Source: Dyella marensis (GTDB lineage: Bacteria > Pseudomonadota > Gammaproteobacteria > Xanthomonadales > Rhodanobacteraceae). From it: DNA of 64,000 nt. A program made the position numbers and the translations under genes. The DNA is taken from the NCBI RefSeq assembly GCF_900112865.1, contig NZ_FONH01000009.1:1-64000 (forward strand). Reading direction: 5' to 3'. The notes under the pieces were generated by a model. It saw only the letters and a program-made list of their open reading frames with translations, ran no database searches and had not been told where the DNA came from. The stretch's first letter is position 1. Every line of letters starts with the position of its first letter. This document shows, in pieces, positions 46,543 through 54,732 of this stretch.

Positions 46543-47241
46543 TCAGCCGCCGTATAGCTTCTCGGCGCGCTGGAACAGCACCCAGCTGGTGGCGATGTAC
46601 TTGTCGCCGCCGCGTGGCTGGTTGCCGCGATGGGTGTGGGTGAACGCCGCCGGTGCGATCAGCAGGCTGCCGGTGCGCGGCGCCACCTTGCGCTGCTGGT
46701 GCAGGAACTCGGTCTCGCCCTCGGCGAAGCTGTCGTTGAGATAGATCGTCCACAGCAGGTGCCGGTGCAGCGTCTGCGCGGTGGCGTCGCGCGGGAACAG
46801 CTCGCAATGCCAGTACGGATAGCCGCCGCTGTCGGCGCGGTAGCGCTGCAGGTTGATCGAGCCGGGCACGAACACCTGCCGCGCCAGCGCGCCCAGCGCC
46901 GCATCGTCCATCGCCGCCACGTCGGCCTCGCCCAGGCGGCGCGGCTCGCCCGTGGCCGGGTCGGGCACCTGCAGCATCAGCGGCGCGATCAGCGTGTAGG
47001 GATAGCGCCGCAGGTAGGCCACCAGGCCGGCCAGCATGGCCAGGTTGAGCGCGGTCTCGGCGTCGCGCCACTCCTGATGGTTGCTGATGGTGATGTCGCT
47101 GCTGCGCTTGAGCTGCGGATACACGCCGCCGCCGACCTGGCCCGGCACGACGGCGCCGCTGTGCTCGAAACGCTCGATCAGCGCGGCGCAATGCTCCGGC
47201 GCCAGCGCGTCGTGGAAGACCTCGATGAAATCGCCTGGCAT
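46543..47241 (-). CDS. 2OG-Fe(II) oxygenase family protein
   Basis: 232 residues. Prolyl-4-hydroxylase-like fold with iron ligands likely in YWHCELFPRD (His and Glu) and the distal His plus the 2-oxoglutarate Arg in FTHTHRGNQPRGGDKYI. The start at 47241 is preferred because GGAAGGGAC directly precedes it. It begins 42 bases after fbp ends and may be cotranscribed with it. The substrate is unknown; a second, different member of this superfamily is at 63320. Confidence 0.85.
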   Translation of the reverse strand: MPGDFIEVFHDALAPEHCAALIERFEHSGAVVPGQVGGGVYPQLKRSSDITISNHQEWRDAETALNLAMLAGLVAYLRRYPYTLIAPLMLQVPDPATGEPRRLGEADVAAMDDAALGALARQVFVPGSINLQRYRADSGGYPYWHCELFPRDATAQTLHRHLLWTIYLNDSFAEGETEFLHQQRKVAPRTGSLLIAPAAFTHTHRGNQPRGGDKYIATSWVLFQRAEKLYGG

Positions 47242-47282
47242 GTCCCTTCCCGCGCCCACCCTGGTGATGTGCCTGTGACGGC

Positions 47283-48299
47283 TCAGCCCTGCGCGCCGTC
47301 GGCTTCCCGATGGTAGTGGGTGGCCAGCTCGATCTCCTTCCTGGAGCCGAGGAACACCGGCACGCGCTGGTGCAGGCCGGTCGGCTGCAGTTCCATGATG
47401 CGCTCGCGCCCGGTGGTGGCCGCGCCGCCGGCCTGCTCGATGATGAAGGCCATCGGATTGGCCTCGTACATCAGGCGCAGCTTGCCGCCCTTGGACTTGA
47501 TCTTGGCGTCCAGCGGATAGAAGAACACGCCGCCGCGGGTCACGATGCGATGCACGTCGGCCACCATCGAGGCCACCCAGCGCATGTTGAAGTCCTTCGC
47601 GCGCGGACCTTCCGTGCCGGCCAGCAGCTCGCCTACATAGCGCTGCATCGGCGCCTCCCAGTGGCGCTGGTTGGACATGTTGATGGCGAACTCCGCGGTC
47701 TCTTCCGGAATGCGGATGTCGCGGCGGCTCAGGGTGAAGCTGCCCACTTCGCGGTCCAGGGTGAACTCGTGGGTGCCGTGGCCGAAGGTCAGCACCATCA
47801 GCGTGGCCGGGCCGTACACCACGTAGCCGGCGGCCAGCTGCTCGGTGCCCGGCTGCTGGAAATGCTCGGCGGCGGGTTCGGTGATGCCGTCGGGGCAGCG
47901 CAGGATCGAGAAGATCGTGCCCACCGAGATGTTGACGTCGATGTTGGACGAGCCGTCCAGCGGATCGAACAGCAGCAGGTGATTGCCCTTCGGGTACATG
48001 TCGGGGATCGGCTGCGGGTCTTCCATCTCTTCCGATGCGCAGGCGGCGAGCTGGCCGCCCCAGGCATTGGCTTCCAGCAGGATCTCGTTGGAGATCACAT
48101 CCAGCTTCTTCTGCGCCTCGCCCTGCACGTTGTCGCTGCCGGCATTGCCCAGCACGCCGCCCAGGGCGCCCTTGCTGGTGGCCACGGCGATGCGCTTGCA
48201 GGCGCGCGCGACCACTTCGATCAGCAGGGACAGTTCGGCGTTGATGCGGCCGGCGCGGCGTTCCTCGATCAGGAACTGGATGAGCGAAACGGGCTTCAT
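47283..48299 (-). CDS. fbp: class 1 fructose-1,6-bisphosphatase
   Basis: 338 residues. Gluconeogenic hydrolysis of fructose 1,6-bisphosphate. Signature [22 protein letters not shown] with metal-binding Asp residues, upstream ASEEMEDP, and [12 protein letters not shown]-like [18 protein letters not shown]. The start at 48299 gives the E. coli-like [13 protein letters not shown] beginning; an ATG 30 bases upstream is not supported. It would support growth on acetate together with acs, though the genes are 14 kb apart. Confidence 0.97.
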   Translation of the reverse strand: MKPVSLIQFLIEERRAGRINAELSLLIEVVARACKRIAVATSKGALGGVLGNAGSDNVQGEAQKKLDVISNEILLEANAWGGQLAACASEEMEDPQPIPDMYPKGNHLLLFDPLDGSSNIDVNISVGTIFSILRCPDGITEPAAEHFQQPGTEQLAAGYVVYGPATLMVLTFGHGTHEFTLDREVGSFTLSRRDIRIPEETAEFAINMSNQRHWEAPMQRYVGELLAGTEGPRAKDFNMRWVASMVADVHRIVTRGGVFFYPLDAKIKSKGGKLRLMYEANPMAFIIEQAGGAATTGRERIMELQPTGLHQRVPVFLGSRKEIELATHYHREADGAQG

Positions 48300-48487
48300 G
48301 GCGGGTCCGTAACGAAAGGGAACGCGCATTGTCCGGGCAGTTGCTGAACCGCGCCAGCCGGAAAACTACCCGGCGCCTTCACCGTTTCATCACCGCGCCG
48401 TGTCGGCGGCTGCTGACAACACGCTGGCAGCAGGGGGTCCCCAGACTGCGCTCCACGCATCGAGACCCCCACAAGGAACCCAAGGCC

Positions 48488-48862
48488 ATGCTCAACCCCG
48501 TCGTCACCAACTGGTTCGAAATCCCGGTCCGCGAGATGGATCGCGCCATCCGCTTCTACGACGCCTCGCTGGGCACGTCGCTGCGCAGCGAGCTGTTCGG
48601 CGGCATGGAGCTGGCCGTGTTCCCGTACGACGCCGAGCAGCACGTCACCGGCGCGCTGATGCGCCTGGACGAGTGCGAGCCATCCATGCACGGCAGCACG
48701 GTGTACCTGAGCGTGGCCGACGTGGCGCAGACCCTGGCCAAGGTCGAGCAGGCCGGCGGCGCGGTGATCGTGCCGCGCACGGAGCTGCCGGAAGGCAAGG
48801 GCGCGTTCGCGCAATTTCGTGACAGCGAGGGCAACCGGGTGGGCCTATGGTCCCGGCAGTGA
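48488..48862 (+). CDS. VOC-family (glyoxalase-like) protein
   Basis: 124 residues. One vicinal-oxygen-chelate module pair: NWFEIPVREMDRAIRFYDASLGTSL and STVYLSVADVAQTLAKVEQAGGAVIVPRT, ending GNRVGLWS. The start at 48488 follows AAGGAAC. Such small VOC proteins may be lyases, resistance proteins or have no enzymatic role; the metal ligands are not obvious here. Divergent from fbp. Confidence 0.85.
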   Translation: MLNPVVTNWFEIPVREMDRAIRFYDASLGTSLRSELFGGMELAVFPYDAEQHVTGALMRLDECEPSMHGSTVYLSVADVAQTLAKVEQAGGAVIVPRTELPEGKGAFAQFRDSEGNRVGLWSRQ

Positions 48863-48910
48863 CCTGAAACCCGCCCCGCCGCCGGCATGGGCCATGCGGC
48901 GGGCGAGGGA

Positions 48911-48937
48911 GGCGGCGCGATGTCGTGGCGCGCCGCC
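48911..48937. terminator. GC-rich hairpin between VOC and PfpI genes
   Basis: GGCGGCGCG with CGCGCCGCC around a 9-base loop, about 50 bases after the VOC stop, followed by TTCATTCG and not a T-run. A weak terminator candidate. Confidence 0.4.
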
Positions 48938-49028
48938 TTCATTCGTCGTTACCAGGATCGTCATCGTTATCCGGGGCTGAAGTTTTCGGGCGGCCGCCGG
49001 CAAGGCATAGCAATGGAGGGAACTGAAC

Positions 49029-49640
49029 ATGCGTGACACTGTGTATTTCCTGGTGTTCGACGGTTTTGCCGACTGGGAGGCCGCGCTCGCCCTGTGCGAG
49101 ATCCGCCGTCCCGGCGACTGGCGCATCGTGACCGTGGGCTTCTCGGCCCGTCCGGTCACCTCGATGGGCGGGCTGAGCATCACGCCCGAGGTCACCCTGG
49201 ACCGGCTCGACCTGTCCCGCGCGGCGCTCCTGATCCTTCCCGGCGGCCACCTGTGGCAGCGCGGCGAAGGCCAGGAAGCGGTGGATGCGGCCGAGCGCGT
49301 GCACGCCGCCGGCGGCACCGTCGCTGCGATCAGCAGCGCCGTGCTGGCGCTGGCCCGGCACGGGCTGATGGCGCGCAGCCGCCACACCGGCAATTTCACC
49401 GGCTTCGTCGGCGGCTATGGCGTCGTCTATGACGGCTCGGAGAGGTACGACCCCGATGCGCTCGCGGTCAGCGACGGTGGCTTCATCACCGCCAGCAGCC
49501 TGGGCAGCGTGGAGTTCGCGCGCGAAGTGATCCGTGCGCTGGACCTCTACAGCGGCAGCGATCGCGAGCATTGGTATCGACTGTTCAAGCATGCCGCCCC
49601 GCCGCCGTGGTACGCCGGCGAGAAGGCGGCCACTGTCTGA
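49029..49640 (+). CDS. DJ-1/PfpI-family protein with Ser at the nucleophile site
   Basis: 203 residues, type 1 glutamine-amidotransferase-like fold: YFLVFDGFADWEAALALCEI, LLILPGGHLW, and the nucleophile-elbow region VAAISSAVLALARHGLM. Relatives have Cys at this elbow (pattern AAICGATLALA); here the position is Ser, so the classic Cys-dependent activity may be lost or altered. The strong ribosome site GGAGGGAAC precedes the ATG. Followed by a short gene and a GFA protein. Confidence 0.85.
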   Translation: MRDTVYFLVFDGFADWEAALALCEIRRPGDWRIVTVGFSARPVTSMGGLSITPEVTLDRLDLSRAALLILPGGHLWQRGEGQEAVDAAERVHAAGGTVAAISSAVLALARHGLMARSRHTGNFTGFVGGYGVVYDGSERYDPDALAVSDGGFITASSLGSVEFAREVIRALDLYSGSDREHWYRLFKHAAPPPWYAGEKAATV

Positions 49641-49651
49641 GGACTACCGTC

Positions 49652-49843
49652 ATGGCTGATCCGATCAACCGTGCGCTGATGGCTCACCGGCCGCTGTTCC
49701 TGAGCGGCCTGCCGCTGGACGGGCAATACCGCCTGCCGCCGGCCAAGCCCGGGCGCAACCACTCTCAACCGGCCAGCGGCCTCGCCGCGGCCTTGGCCAT
49801 CGCCGCGGCGGCGCGGCGCTCGACCCGAGGAATCACCCGATGA
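49652..49843 (+). CDS. short hypothetical protein coupled to the GFA gene
   Basis: 63 residues, [19 protein letters not shown] and on, ending in an Ala/Arg-rich tail. GAGGA lies about 8 bases before the ATG, and its TGA overlaps the ATG of the next gene (ATGA at 49840-49843), a typical coupled-translation junction. No known domain. It may be a real small protein or a leader that drives translation of the GFA gene. Confidence 0.5.
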   Translation: MADPINRALMAHRPLFLSGLPLDGQYRLPPAKPGRNHSQPASGLAAALAIAAAARRSTRGITR

Positions 49844-50244
49844 CCAAGACTTATCACGGCAGCTGCCATTGCGGCCGCGTGCGCTACGAAGCTGACATCG
49901 ACCTGTCGGCCGGTACCGGCAAGTGCAATTGCTCGATCTGCTGGAAGCAGCGCTTCTGGGGCGCCACGGTGAAGCCGGAAGCGTTCCGCCTGACCGAAGG
50001 CGAGAGCGAACTGGCCGGTTACCAGTTCAACACCAACAGCTGCCAGCACATGTTCTGCAGGCACTGCGGCGTGAAGCCGTTCGGCCGCGGCTATGTCGAG
50101 GAGATCGGCGGGGCCTTCATCTCCGTCAATCTCGCCTGCCTCGACGACGTCGCGCCGGGCGAGCTGGCCGAAGCGCCGGTGCGCTACTTCGACGGCCGCA
50201 ACAACAACTGGATGGAAACGCCGGCGGAGACGCGGCACCTGTGA
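49840..50244 (+). CDS. GFA/CENP-V-family zinc protein
   Basis: 134 residues, glutathione-dependent-formaldehyde-activating-like family. Zinc-ligand cysteines in [19 protein letters not shown] and [14 protein letters not shown]. The family rarely has the formaldehyde activity its name suggests. Translationally coupled to the preceding short frame and in an apparent operon starting at 49029. Confidence 0.9.
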   Translation: MTKTYHGSCHCGRVRYEADIDLSAGTGKCNCSICWKQRFWGATVKPEAFRLTEGESELAGYQFNTNSCQHMFCRHCGVKPFGRGYVEEIGGAFISVNLACLDDVAPGELAEAPVRYFDGRNNNWMETPAETRHL

Positions 50245-50332
50245 CGACGCCGGCGGCCATCGATGTCATGGACGCTGCGCGCCATGACATCCGGCGCTGG
50301 CCGCCGTCGCGCGGCTCGGCGATCATGCACGG

Positions 50333-51037
50333 ATGCGCCGCGCCGACCGCCTGTTCCTCATCATCCACGCCCTGCGCGGGCGCCGCACGGCGCTGCCGGC
50401 GCGGCACCTGGCGGATACGCTTGGCGTATCGCTGCGCACCGTCTATCGCGACGTGGCGGACCTGCAGCTCTCCGGCGTGCCGATCGAAGGCGAGGCCGGC
50501 GTCGGCTACGTGCTGCGCAAGGGCTCGGACATCCCGCCGCTGATGTTCACCGCCGAAGAACTCGAATCGCTGGTGGTCGGCACGCGCTTCGTGCGCGCCT
50601 TCGCGGGCGAGAAGCTGGCCGCCGGCGCGCAGGCGGCCCTGCTCAAGATCGAGGCGGTGCTGCCGCCGGAACTGCGCGAGCGCGCGGCGCGCACGCGCAT
50701 CTATGCGCCGATCTGGCGCGACGCCGGACGCGTCGCCTTCGCCGCGATGATCGACCGCCTCAACGGCGCGATCAGCGACAGCCAGGTGCTGTGCCTGGAC
50801 TACGCCGACGAGGCCGGCCGCACCAGCACGCGCGAAGTCGAGCCGCTGTGCCTGGCGTTCTGGGGCGGCAAGTGGACGCTGGGCACCTGGTGCCGGCTGC
50901 GCGAAGGCTTCCGCAATTTCCGCCCCGACCGCATCGCAGATTGCCGCACCACCGGCGAGCGTTTCGCGCCCCGGCCGGGGCGCGACCTGGATGCTTATCT
51001 CGAAGCCATGCGTGGTTATTACGAAGGCATGGATTGA
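50333..51037 (+). CDS. HTH-WYL transcriptional regulator (YafY-like)
   Basis: 234 residues. The N-terminal winged helix (LPARHLADTLGVSLRTVYRDVADLQ) is followed by a WYL-type ligand domain (LCLDYADEAGRTSTREVEPLCLAFWGGKWTLGTWCRLREGFRNFRPDRI). Such regulators often control the adjacent small-enzyme operon, here the PfpI-GFA genes 90 bases upstream, but the target is not shown. In the WYL triplet the positions read differently (WTLGTWC). Confidence 0.9.
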   Translation: MRRADRLFLIIHALRGRRTALPARHLADTLGVSLRTVYRDVADLQLSGVPIEGEAGVGYVLRKGSDIPPLMFTAEELESLVVGTRFVRAFAGEKLAAGAQAALLKIEAVLPPELRERAARTRIYAPIWRDAGRVAFAAMIDRLNGAISDSQVLCLDYADEAGRTSTREVEPLCLAFWGGKWTLGTWCRLREGFRNFRPDRIADCRTTGERFAPRPGRDLDAYLEAMRGYYEGMD

Positions 51038-51050
51038 CGATTGACGTCCC

Positions 51051-51120
51051 GGCGTAGGTTGGGGTGAGCCAACGGCGAACCCCAACATGGCAGCACCGAG
51101 CGCAACGCATTGTTGGCGTT
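51051..51120. repeat. palindromic intergenic repeat, copy B (partial)
   Basis: GGCGTAGGTTGGGGTGAGC (51051-51069) followed by GCGAACCCCAACAT (51075-51088) is the left half of the element at 662-761. The right half is decayed: only ATTGTTGGCGTTC (51109-51121) remains, ending at the mltB stop codon. Located between the WYL regulator and mltB, which converge. Confidence 0.75.
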
Positions 51121-52334
51121 CACGGCGATTGCCGCAGCGCCTTGAGAATGCGCTGCCCGGGCCGGCCGTCATCGACAGGCAGCCCGCGCTTGCGTTGTTC
51201 CTCCTGGATCGCCTGCCGCGTCTTGTCGCCGACCATCCCGTCCACCGTGCCGATGTCGTAGCCGCGCGCCAGCAGCAGTTGCTGGATCTCGCGGCGTTCC
51301 GCGCGCGAGGTGCCCGGGTCGTCGGTGGGCCAGGCGGCGACCAGGCCGGGCTGGCTGCGCAGTCGGTCGGACAGCAGCGCGATCGCCAGCGTGTAATTGA
51401 TCGACGCGTTGTATGCGTAGATCGCGTCGAAATTGCGCAGGGTGAGGAAGGCCGGACCCTGCGCACCCGCCGGCAACACCAGCCCCGCCGGTTCGTCGCC
51501 GCCGGGCAGGGGCGAGCCGTTCACCAGGCGCACGCCCTGCGCGCTCCAGTAACTGAGCGGCCGCTTGGCCGTGCGTCCGCTGATCTTGCTGTCGAAGGCG
51601 GCAGGCAGCTTCACCTCGTAGCCCCAGGGCTGGCCGGCCTGCCAATGCGACATCTGCAGGTAGTGCGCGGTCGAGCCCAGCGCGTCGGGCACGCTGGCGA
51701 TCAGGTCGCGATGGCCGTCGCCGTCGAAATCCACCGCCACCCGCTCGAAGGTGGACGGCATGAACTGCGTATGCCCGAACGCGCCGGCCCAGGAACCCTT
51801 GAACTCGTCCGCGCCGATATCGCCGCTCTGCACGATGCGCAGCGCCGCGAAGAACTCGCCGCGGAAATACTCCTGCCGCCGCCCCATGCACGACAGCGTG
51901 CCCAGCGACTGCAGCAGCGGCTTCTGGCCGAACTGCTGGCCGTAGTTGCTCTCCACGCCCCACACGGCGACCACGGTGGCCGGATCGACGCCGTAGGTGC
52001 GCTGCGCGCGTTCGAGCACCGCCGACCATTGCTTGAGTCGGGCCTTGCCGTCGTCGATGCGCTCCTGGTCGACCAGGGCGGACAGGTAATCCCACACGGG
52101 GATCACGAACTCCGGCTGCTTGTTGAGCGAATCGATCACCGTGGTATCCGCCACCAGGCCGCGCGTGTAGCGCTGGTAGGTGTCGGCCTGCACGCGCGCC
52201 TGCGCGGCCTTCGGCGCCAGCCCGGCCAGGCAGCGGGCGAAGTCGTCCTGCGATGACGTGTCCTGGGCATGGGCCAGCGCGGGCAGGGCAAGAGCGAGAA
52301 CGAACGGAGCGAGGCGGCAGCGGGATGCGGGCAT
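51120..52334 (-). CDS. MltB-type lytic murein transglycosylase
   Basis: 404 residues. Signal peptide (LAPFVLALALPALAHA), transglycosylase domain SLT_2/MltB with catalytic E128 in VWGVESNYGQQFG and the GSWAGAFGHTQFMPSTF motif, and a C-terminal PG_binding_1 domain (LLLARGYDIGTVDGMVGDKTRQAI). Cleaves glycan strands in the periplasm. The start at 52334 is set by the signal peptide. Its TGA stop overlaps the end of a palindromic repeat. Confidence 0.93.
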   Translation of the reverse strand: MPASRCRLAPFVLALALPALAHAQDTSSQDDFARCLAGLAPKAAQARVQADTYQRYTRGLVADTTVIDSLNKQPEFVIPVWDYLSALVDQERIDDGKARLKQWSAVLERAQRTYGVDPATVVAVWGVESNYGQQFGQKPLLQSLGTLSCMGRRQEYFRGEFFAALRIVQSGDIGADEFKGSWAGAFGHTQFMPSTFERVAVDFDGDGHRDLIASVPDALGSTAHYLQMSHWQAGQPWGYEVKLPAAFDSKISGRTAKRPLSYWSAQGVRLVNGSPLPGGDEPAGLVLPAGAQGPAFLTLRNFDAIYAYNASINYTLAIALLSDRLRSQPGLVAAWPTDDPGTSRAERREIQQLLLARGYDIGTVDGMVGDKTRQAIQEEQRKRGLPVDDGRPGQRILKALRQSP

Positions 52335-52465
52335 GGCGTGACCGTCGTGGTGGCGTGGGAAGCGCCCAGCGTAACGCAGCCTCCGGCGCAAGAAGCCGTG
52401 GCCGGCTTGGGCTACTCTCGGCGCGCGTTGCCTGCACGGGTCCGCCATCCATCGAGGAACTGTCC

Positions 52466-53083
52466 ATGTCCGAGCCGCATGTGCGTCATCCGCTGCTGAG
52501 CGTCGCGCCCGACAAGCTGCGGCCTACCCAGGTGACGGTCGGCAAGGCCGAGGTGACCCAGAAGCGCGATATCTGGCGCGGCCTGGGCAAGAAGAAGCGC
52601 AAGGAGCTGATCGACGCGCACTGGTTCCCGGGTGTGCTGGGGCCGAAGAACAAGGTCTACATCGTCGATCATCATCACCTGGGCCTGGCCCTGCTCGAGG
52701 AAGGCGTCAAAAGCGTGCCGGTGATGGTGCAGCGGGATTTCTCCTGGCTGGAGCCGGATGTGTTCTGGCGCACCATGGAGTTCAACCGCTGGGCGCATCC
52801 CTACGACCAGCGCGGGCAGCGCATCGGCTACGAGGCGATGCCCGCCAGCCTGGAGCGGCTGGTGGACGATCCCTATCGCACCCTGGCCGCGCGCCTGCGC
52901 GAGGCCGGCGGCTATGCCAAGGACGCCACGCCCTATGCCGAATTCCTGTGGGCGGATTTCTACCGCCGCCGCGTGAAACTCGCCGGCGGCAAGATCAGCA
53001 AGCGCGTACTGGATGAAGCGCTGCTGCACGCGCATACGCACGATGCGGCCTATCTGCCCGGCTGGACAGGCGTGATCGGGTGA
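52466..53083 (+). CDS. ParB-like (ParBc_2) protein
   Basis: 205 residues. The N-terminal half matches the ParB/Srx-like fold family ParBc_2: VAPDKLRPTQVTVGKAEVTQK, YIVDHHHLGLALLEEGVKSVPV and FWRTMEFNRWAHPYD. This is not the chromosome-partitioning ParB; function unknown. The GTGA junction with the SulP gene (53080-53083) implies coupled translation, so the two may act together. Confidence 0.8.
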   Translation: MSEPHVRHPLLSVAPDKLRPTQVTVGKAEVTQKRDIWRGLGKKKRKELIDAHWFPGVLGPKNKVYIVDHHHLGLALLEEGVKSVPVMVQRDFSWLEPDVFWRTMEFNRWAHPYDQRGQRIGYEAMPASLERLVDDPYRTLAARLREAGGYAKDATPYAEFLWADFYRRRVKLAGGKISKRVLDEALLHAHTHDAAYLPGWTGVIG

Positions 53084-54732
53084 ACGCCGACGCGGCCGCC
53101 GGCAGGCCGGCGCCCGGCATCGCCGCGGATCTTCTCGCGGGCCTGGCCATCGCCGGCCTGCTGCTGCCGGAGGCGGTGGCCTATGCCGGCATCGCCGGGC
53201 TGCCGCCGCAGGCCGGCGTGATGGCGCTGTTTGCCGGGCTGGTGTGCTACGGCGCGTTCGGCCGCAGCCGCTACGCGATCGTCTCGGCTACCTCGTCGTC
53301 CGCGGCGGTGCTCGCCGCCGGCACGCTGGCGCTGGAGGGCGGCGATCCGGCCTCGCGCGCGGCCATCGTCGCCGGCCTGGTGGTGCTGACCGGCCTGTGC
53401 TTTCTGCTGGCCGGCGCGTTGCGGCTGGGGGGTCTGTCGCATCTGATCGCCCGTCCCGTGCTGCGCGGCTACACCTTCGGGCTGGCCTGCGTGATCGCGC
53501 TCAAGCAATTGCCGACGCTGCTGGGTGTGCCGGCCCTGCATGGCGACTTCGTGCCGGCCTTGCTGGTGGATCTGCTCGGCGATATCGGCGGGACGCGGCC
53601 GGCGGCGCTGGGCATCGGCGCGATCGCGCTGTTGCTGTTGTTCCTGTGCGAACGATGGCGCCGGCTGCCGGGCAGCCTGCTGGCGATCGCGCTGGGCATC
53701 GCCGGGTCGGACTGGCTGGCGCGGTACGGCGTGGCCCTGGTCGGCGCGATGCGGCTGGCGCCCCAGTGGGCCTGGCCGAGCTGGCCGTCGAGCGGGCAAT
53801 GGCTGCCCAGTGTGGAGCTGGCGGCGGCGCTGGTGCTGATCCTGTATGCGGAGTCGTACGGCTCGATCCGCAACTTCGCGCTCAAGCATGGCGATGCGGT
53901 CAATCTCAATCGAGACCTCGCCGTGTTCGGCGTGGCGAATGTCGTCGCCGGCCTGCTGCACGGCATGCCGGTGGGCGCGGGCTATTCGGCCACCTCGGCG
54001 AACGAAGCGGCCGGCGCGCGTTCGCGCCTGGCCGGCCTGGTCGCGGCGGGCGGCGTGTTGCTGATGGTGCTGTTCCTGCTGCCGTGGATCGAGCGCATCC
54101 CGATGCCGGTGCTGGCGGCGATCGTGATCCACGCGGTGAGCAAGTCGCTGCGCCTGTCCGCGTTCAGCCCCTACCTGCGCTGGCATCGCGACCGCCTGGT
54201 GGCTCTGGCGGCAGTGCTGGCGGTGTTGTCGCTGGGCATCCTCAACGGCCTGCTGTTCGCCATCGCCTTCAGCCTGATCATGCTGCTGCGCCGCCTGGCC
54301 ACGCCGCGGCTGAGCGTGCTGGGGCGGCTCGATGGCGGGCACGACTTCGTCGACCTCGCGGCGCATGCGCAGGCGCGCGAAGTGCCGGGCGTGCTGATCG
54401 TGCGGCCGGAAGAGCCGCTGTTCTTCGCCAACGCCGAGGCGGTGTTCGCGCAGGTGCGCCATCGCGTGGCCGACCGCAGCGACCTGCGCGAGGTAGTGCT
54501 GAGCCTGGAGGAATCGCCCGATCTCGACGGCACGGTGCTGGAATCGCTGGGCGATTTCGTCGCCTGGCTGGACGCGCGTAGCATCGCCCTGCGCGTGGCC
54601 CGCCTGAAAGATCACGCGCGCACGGCGCTGGAACGCATGGCCTTGCCCCAGCTTCCGCCACAGGCATTGGAATACTGGAGCGTGGAGGATGCCGTGCTGG
54701 CTGCCACGCCGGCAGCAAAGGAAACCACCTGA
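53080..54732 (+). CDS. SulP/SLC26-family anion transporter with STAS domain
   Basis: 550 residues, GTG start overlapping the previous stop. About 12-14 membrane segments, with the family signature near the start (LLLPEAVAYAGIAGLPPQAG) and the region NVVAGLLHGMPVGAGYSATSANEAAGARSRLAGLV. The C-terminal STAS domain starts near residue 420 (VPGVLIVRPEEPLFFANAEA). Transports sulfate, bicarbonate or carboxylates; the substrate cannot be told. The DUF885 gene follows directly (stop TGA, then GTG). Confidence 0.92.
   Translation: MNADAAAGRPAPGIAADLLAGLAIAGLLLPEAVAYAGIAGLPPQAGVMALFAGLVCYGAFGRSRYAIVSATSSSAAVLAAGTLALEGGDPASRAAIVAGLVVLTGLCFLLAGALRLGGLSHLIARPVLRGYTFGLACVIALKQLPTLLGVPALHGDFVPALLVDLLGDIGGTRPAALGIGAIALLLLFLCERWRRLPGSLLAIALGIAGSDWLARYGVALVGAMRLAPQWAWPSWPSSGQWLPSVELAAALVLILYAESYGSIRNFALKHGDAVNLNRDLAVFGVANVVAGLLHGMPVGAGYSATSANEAAGARSRLAGLVAAGGVLLMVLFLLPWIERIPMPVLAAIVIHAVSKSLRLSAFSPYLRWHRDRLVALAAVLAVLSLGILNGLLFAIAFSLIMLLRRLATPRLSVLGRLDGGHDFVDLAAHAQAREVPGVLIVRPEEPLFFANAEAVFAQVRHRVADRSDLREVVLSLEESPDLDGTVLESLGDFVAWLDARSIALRVARLKDHARTALERMALPQLPPQALEYWSVEDAVLAATPAAKETT

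Noticed and set aside
52466-53083. chromosomal ParB acting on the parS sites in recF
   Set aside because: The protein is a ParBc_2-type enzyme-like fold without the ParB helix-turn-helix and without an adjacent parA; it should not be linked to the parS sites on name alone.
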